From positions 187,885 to 251,884 of the forward strand of contig VWZF01000357.1 in NCBI GenBank assembly GCA_013396755.1: a stretch of DNA of 64,000 nucleotides, in the 5' to 3' direction. This stretch comes from Sclerurus mexicanus (taxonomy: Eukaryota; Chordata; Aves; Passeriformes; Furnariidae). The notes under the pieces are model-generated. The model was not told where the DNA came from. It made no database searches and worked only from the letters and a program-made list of their open reading frames with translations. This document shows, piece by piece, positions 58,926 to 64,000 of the stretch. Both the position numbers and the translations under genes were made by a program. Within the stretch, counting starts at the first letter, position 1. Every line of letters begins with the position of its first letter.

Positions 58926-61796
58926 AATTACATTTGAGGTGATTTTCTTTCAGCTGTTGCACTGTATATATGAAAAGGCATTTCTTTGTATCTTTGTAAC
59001 TTCTACATTATCCTGTCTAAAGATATTGGTTAATGCCAACAATACAAATATAGAATTAAAAGGGAAACTAATTTGCGGACTTAAACAAGGAAGGGAAGTT
59101 AGGATTATTCTGTTTTAAATATAGTAAAAAATAGGTGCATTTTATGAAAAGCAATCAATTAAAGCTCCTTTCTCGATTTTTCTTTTAATATTCTGAGGAG
59201 TTGTGATGGGGCATGTTAACTATCAATATGGTTGGTTTTGGATGGGATTGAAAAATAGATCAACTGAAAGATGGCTTGCAGGAAAAACCAAACCTGTGAC
59301 CATTCTTAACTATAAAGCAGTTATAGCTGTTTCACAATGGTAAAATAAAAACCAGAGAGAATAGTGTTCAGTACCATGTGTAGGATGACTGTTCATATCC
59401 CTTGAAGAAGATGTGTTACAGAAGCAAACTTTTAAGAACTCTTTCAGATTTGCTGTGAAAGGACATGCTTGAAACTATGTTGAAGGGAGACGTCTAGTGA
59501 ATTGCTTTCAAACCTCTGGCCTTTAGAGTTAATTGGAGACAAATGATGACATTTCTATGTGATTACAGCCCAGTTCCTGGGCAAGTTGCACATAATCCAA
59601 GTTCAAGTATTTGTATTGTCTCCTTGAATATCCTTTTCTAGACATCTTACCTGCAGTTCTGGCCTTGGCCTTACTCCATTTTAAATTTGTTTTTCCTTAC
59701 TTTTATGCCAAGATTCCAATGGATTCCAGCCTTTCCCTCTCAGTAAAAACCCTCTTGTTTTCATTCCCAGTGGAACCTGAAGCCATAGAAAACAGAAGAC
59801 AGCCTATATCTTTAAGAAGAAACATTTTTTTTTCTTCTGAATTAATTTGTCACTAAATCCATTAGGTTCCAAGTCTATATTGTTGTGAAATTTCCCTGGT
59901 ATTGTTTGAAACTTAAAGGAACTGAAAGTCTTCAGTACACCTTGGCAGCATTCTCATACTTTGGGATTACTTCAGTCAACTCCCCAAACTGGCAGTAAAA
60001 CACCGGGTCCTGTTGGTAACCTTGATCTGTACTCCTCTTGGAAAGAACTCAAACAGCTGACTCTGCCCTCTCTCCCTTTTTATCCACTCTTCCTAACTTT
60101 TGTTTTCCCCTTATCACTCGTTATTCCTAAGACCCCATGAATACACTATGTAACTAACAGTTGGTCTGTTCTGGCAAAAATTCTTTAGGTACAACTAGTT
60201 GCCCATGAACATCAGCCAAGTCTGGACAAAACTGAAAATTTTCTACAGTCACTGAAGTGGACAGCACAGTTTCCTGGATTCAGGTATAATGAAAGCAAGT
60301 ATCTGGACTTTTTAACCTGTTGGTTTGTGTTCATCTATTTGATCAATGAAGGATGCAGTGAAATTTAGATCCTTAAATCCATTGTCCTACTTGGATTTTC
60401 TTCTGATGTTATTATTAGAGGTCTCACAACTCTGAGTGAAAAATAGGTGCTGCCAATTATCATGAAAAAAACATGGAAACTTTGCTTCTTTAAATAAAAT
60501 ATTTTTATCTTCAGAGACACAAACTCACAGAGAAAAAATGCTGAAATATCTTGGAGGAAAGCCAAATGGCCTTGTGAGGTGAAACAAAATGATTAATAGT
60601 AACACCAAGAACAAAATATTCAGATAGAGTTGTAAAAAGAAGGTAGCTTTAAATGAACATGTAAATCAGAAATATATAAAATATAGAATCCTCTTTCTCT
60701 ATTGCATGAGATTTTACAATGCTTTGCTTAATACAAGTGTGGCTTTTTTTTTTCTGCTCGCTTTGACAACTTATAGAAAATACTTTTTTACTCTGTTTGA
60801 CCTCTATATGTTTCTCTAGTTTGCTTGGACTGTATTCCATTGTAATTACCAATCTGATGATAACTTAAAAGACATTTAACATGTAATACATTTGTCATGA
60901 ATGAGGGAATAGTTCTCAGATGTTGCCTAAAAGTTCACAAGCCATATCCACCATTGCAATTCTCCCATTATCTGACAGAACTGATAAAGACTTAGGATCC
61001 GGTGGCAAAGGAACCTGGCTTCCCATGCTGTTTTAATGTTGTTTGCCAAGTATCTGAAACATAGCGAAATGCTTTAGATAAGCTGATACTGCTCTTATTA
61101 TAGCTTTTTCTAGAAGTAAAGTGTCCTGATAAACTTCCTTATACTTTAGGTTTACTGTTTTTTAAATCCTCTAGCAAAACATGTCTAGCTTATTAAATAT
61201 TATTTAAGTGGGGTCTGTTTACATAAAATTATGACTGATGGTTGGAAATGGGATTTTTACTATTGATCAAATGAAAAATTATCCCTAGGATACTTAACCA
61301 TTTTTTCAGTGCACTTCAGAATGCTTGCCTGAATAATCATATTCTCATTTTTACATGGGCAAAACCGAGGCAAACATTAATATAATTCTTAATATAATTC
61401 ATTAATATAATTAGTATAATTCTCAGTCCCTTCAGATCTTCAGAAATCTGCCCATTGGTACACTATTGTGCTAAACACATCAGAGCGGAAATGAGACAAC
61501 CACAGAGACAACTTAGACTAAGAAGCACAAAGAAATGGTGAGACTGTTGATTAACATGGTGGGTGGTTTTCACTGATAGTGTCAGTATGAGTTTTAAAGT
61601 TTCTTGTAGCCATCACTGTGCACAATAGTTTCAAGTGTGCTACAAATGGAAGCATACTGAAGAAATTTTGTGAATCTTTGTAGAGAATGCTTTCTAAATA
61701 TTGATGCCTTAGGGTTTTCATGAATTTGTAGATTTTTATACTTCGATGTAGTTTCTTACATTTCGAGTAGCTAGCAACCTATAATCCTGTGCTAGC
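58926..61796. other. Unique AT-rich non-coding stretch
   Basis: No gene recognised. A tandem AT-rich repeat lies at 61377-61423. Frames at 59611-59856 and 60365-60565 lack domains. Confidence 0.5.
61377..61423 (+). repeat. Short tandem repeat of TAATATAATTC units
   Basis: Three to four imperfect copies of a unit of about 13-15 bases (TTAATATAATTC and variants). A minor AT-rich minisatellite. Confidence 0.75.
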
Positions 61797-62135
61797 TGTC
61801 TCAAGGGTCAGATAACAGCTGGAACACCATGCCCGGGAAACGTGTACCAAATCTAAGACAATTAGATACCATGTTAGTCAAAACAAGAAAGCAAAGCCCA
61901 GCAACCTTGGAGAAGCTCCAATAAGGGAAAGTGGAGTGAAGATGATGAAGTAAGGGTCTTAAGACCTCCAACTCAATTTTAGGAGAGGCGCGCCCTGGGG
62001 CAGACCCAAGGGAAGTTCTGGGTATGGACATTTCTCAGATTGGATGCAACTTTTAGATATGATAATTGAGTAGTGTTATAAAATTAGTATGGTGCCATGT
62101 AGATGGAGAGCTTTCCCAGCTCTTTCACCTTGTTG

Positions 62136-62160
62136 ACACACTCACACACACACACACACA
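62136..62160 (+). repeat. (CA)n microsatellite
   Basis: About ten CA units with one CT interruption, inside the probable LTR. Confidence 0.9.
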
Positions 62161-62747
62161 GAGTCTATCAGCTGCCCAGCCGGGTGTGGTGCCCAGTGTT
62201 CCCCACCCCCAAAAGGGGGGGGTGGAGGCAGGGAGCTCAGAAGAGCTCTGCTTGCAAAGAAGGGTTTTTCCTCCCTTGGGGAGAAGGTGGGGGGAGAAGA
62301 TGTTTTCCCTCCCTTGTTCTTCCAGGCCAGACCTCAAGAACCTCAAGTCCTGCTTGAAGAAAGATGAGACTGGTAATGGGAACTAGGTACCAGCATGAGC
62401 TGCAGGGAAGCAGCTGCAAAAGGGAGTTTCTCCCTTGTTTATAGTGGGTTGGGAGGTGAGCTGACTTGGGCCCACATGTTGCAAGAGTCAGTTTCCCAGC
62501 CTGTGGGTGAAAGGGCCTTTCACCTGGAAAGGGCAGGTTGCTGTCCCTTGTTTGCTTTGGTAAGACATGGCAGAGTGGCTCAGGGCTTGGCTGGATACAG
62601 CCGGGAATGAAAGGGGCGCCTTTCGGATTAATTTACTCTGCATGTTTTGAAGCGGTGGTGCTTGGAAAAGAGCTCACATAGTATTCCTGAGGCTGTGAGT
62701 TCAACCTAGCACCAGTCTTTTCTATATGTTACTTGCCAACACGTGTT

Positions 62748-62804
62748 GTACTCTTTTATACTCTTTTATACTTTATATACTCTTTTATACTCCTTTATAT
62801 TCTG
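62748..62804 (+). repeat. Tandem array of CTCTTTTATA units
   Basis: About five copies of a 10-base unit, some imperfect, lie in the 3' third of the probable LTR. The units contain TATA-like cores. Copy number may vary between individuals. Confidence 0.88.
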
Positions 62805-62896
62805 TACCCCAAAACCCTCTAAGTAAAAGAACTCTTCTCTACTTTACCCACATAAAGTTGTCTTGGAAAGTTTTTTTTCCTCCCCTTATGGCAACA

Positions 62897-64000
62897 ATAT
62901 GAAGAAAGGATGAAAGAAACTAAATGAAATGTGAAGAAAGAACACTGGAGGTGGATCCAAGGTCATCTAGGGGATATTTGCAAACCCAGAGAGGATCTGG
63001 TCTGCAGATTCTCTCCATGTTTCAAATCCGTCAGGCCACATTGCAGTACTCCCTCTTGACATTCACGCAAGAAAACAGAAATAACCAACAGACGAACCAG
63101 AACAATGTTTAGATGATTAAATATTTCTTCTGTTTCAGGGACAGATGCCACAACTAACACAGAATGAGATATGAAGTCTGAAAATATCAGCAGAGTGAGA
63201 ATCAGAGTAGAACCTAAAGCAACCTGCTTATCTTCATAATTACTCATCACTGCTAATTTTCTAGGCCAATATTAAAAACTAGAGCTTAAAGAAAGATATT
63301 TTGTACTGTATCCGCTGCATAACCTCAGGACTGTAAGAACTATATAAAGCAAACAAGCAAACAAACAAACAAACGAAACACACCAAACCTACACAAAATC
63401 TTCAAAGACATAGATGTAAGTGATGTAATAGTTACATCTTTCTTAGCACAATACGTGAAGTCACCTGAAACCATACGACAGTTTTGTCAGGTTACCTTGT
63501 TAGAGTGTACTCGTTCTGATACTAAACTTAAACTGTCTTCACTTTAAGGCGACAATTATTATTCCTTGTAAGCATGCATAGGGGACAGAACAACAAAATT
63601 TATTCCTTGCCATTAGAGTACAATATAGAGAGTAGGAAAATACTTGAACACACAAGACTTGTAAAGGTAAAATAATGAGGATGTTACCTGAACTAAATGG
63701 AACTGGATAAAAAGATGGCATAAGTTTAGGCCTTAGGTCCCCCATTCTTTTTGCAACTATGTCTGGCTAGTTCTCTGCATGCCAGTCTTGCATATATAGG
63801 TAGCAACTGCAGAAGGGTGGGCCTGAGAATTCATGCAGACAGGAAGTGGATGAGGAGGAATCTTCTGCATGCAGGATCAAGGTTGCTAATCTGGCTCACT
63901 GTCCAAACTGTGGAAACTCTGATAGATTCAGAGCCCTTTCAGCCTGCTTTTGAAGACCTGAATGCTCATTACCTCCCACTACAAATGCACCATTTTACTG
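62897..64000. other. Unique non-coding stretch
   Basis: No gene is recognised. It contains a CAAA array at 63350-63379. The last 200 bases are mildly GC-richer and match no repeat I know; the window end cuts off any continuation. Confidence 0.45.
63350..63379 (+). repeat. (CAAA)n microsatellite
   Basis: About seven AAAC/CAAA units with single substitutions. Confidence 0.9.

Larger units (their letters stand above)
61797..62896 (+). mobile_element. Probable ERV LTR (plus orientation), about 1.1 kb
   Basis: The block is sharply richer in GC than its flanks, starts near TGTCTCAAGG and can be read to end near TATGGCAACA, giving TG...CA termini. Inside are an isolated GGCGCGCC site (about 61987), a CA microsatellite (62136-62160), a G-rich run (about 62215-62230), repeated pyrimidine phrases such as TTCCTCCCTTG and TTTCTCCCTTG, and an AT-rich array of CTCTTTTATA units (62748-62804). 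These are followed by a CTCTTCTCTACTTTACCC segment and a terminal T-run with CCTCCCC, which looks like a U5 end. I believe it to be an avian LTR but cannot name the family. No target-site duplication was found, and no viral gene is present. Frames of 60-106 codons here are shadows of LTR sequence. Confidence 0.55.

Noticed and set aside
62066..62419. Several overlapping frames on both strands
   Set aside because: They lie in the probable LTR and its CA repeat; translation gives simple-repeat peptides such as HTHTHT.
63790..64000. Mildly GC-rich end of the window considered as a CR1 or exon
   Set aside because: I could not match it to CR1 wording, and it has no long frame; the window cuts it off.

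Overview
The window reads as AT-rich nuclear DNA from a bird, and I see no protein-coding gene that I can support. The bird assignment rests on transposable elements. There are 5'-truncated CR1 LINEs whose 3' ends carry the typical ATTCTATG-type tail (about 7057-7628 and 28255-28843, plus strand; about 9835-10115, minus strand). There is also an LTR near 41158-41989 of a kind I recognise as an abundant avian endogenous retrovirus LTR (probably ERVL class). I cannot name the species. A 20-base run of N marks an assembly gap.

Layout. 1-4194 is unique AT-rich DNA with a polypyrimidine tract and a TG repeat. 4195-4868 is a probable old LTR fragment containing a GT/CG alternating tract and ending in a 10-bp hairpin. 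6999-7628 holds a 24-bp tandem duplication followed by a CR1. 9835-10115 is a second CR1, on the minus strand. 10116-28254 is unique sequence with a perfect inverted repeat of TCACGTGA sites (15024-15071) and several A-rich runs. 28255-28843 is a third CR1 with an internal deletion. 28844-41157 is unique sequence with a 28-bp perfect palindrome (31597-31624), a worn ancient amniote repeat (38681-38785) and a stretch that looks like a conserved regulatory element (39700-40150). 41158-41989 is the ERV LTR. 41990-61796 is again unique, with the assembly gap, A-rich runs, a GC-richer minus-strand reading frame broken by one stop (57044-57643) and an old palindromic MITE (58788-58925). 61797-62896 is a second probable LTR. 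The window ends in unique DNA.

Nearly all reading frames here are 60-148 codons long, lack recognisable domains and lie in AT-rich or repeat sequence, as expected by chance. The only one I kept as a weak candidate is the broken frame at 57 kb. The window is best read as intergenic or deep intronic DNA (a gene desert). Its likely biology is regulatory, but this cannot be proved without cross-species alignment. I found no convincing new biological system; the findings list the structures most worth testing.
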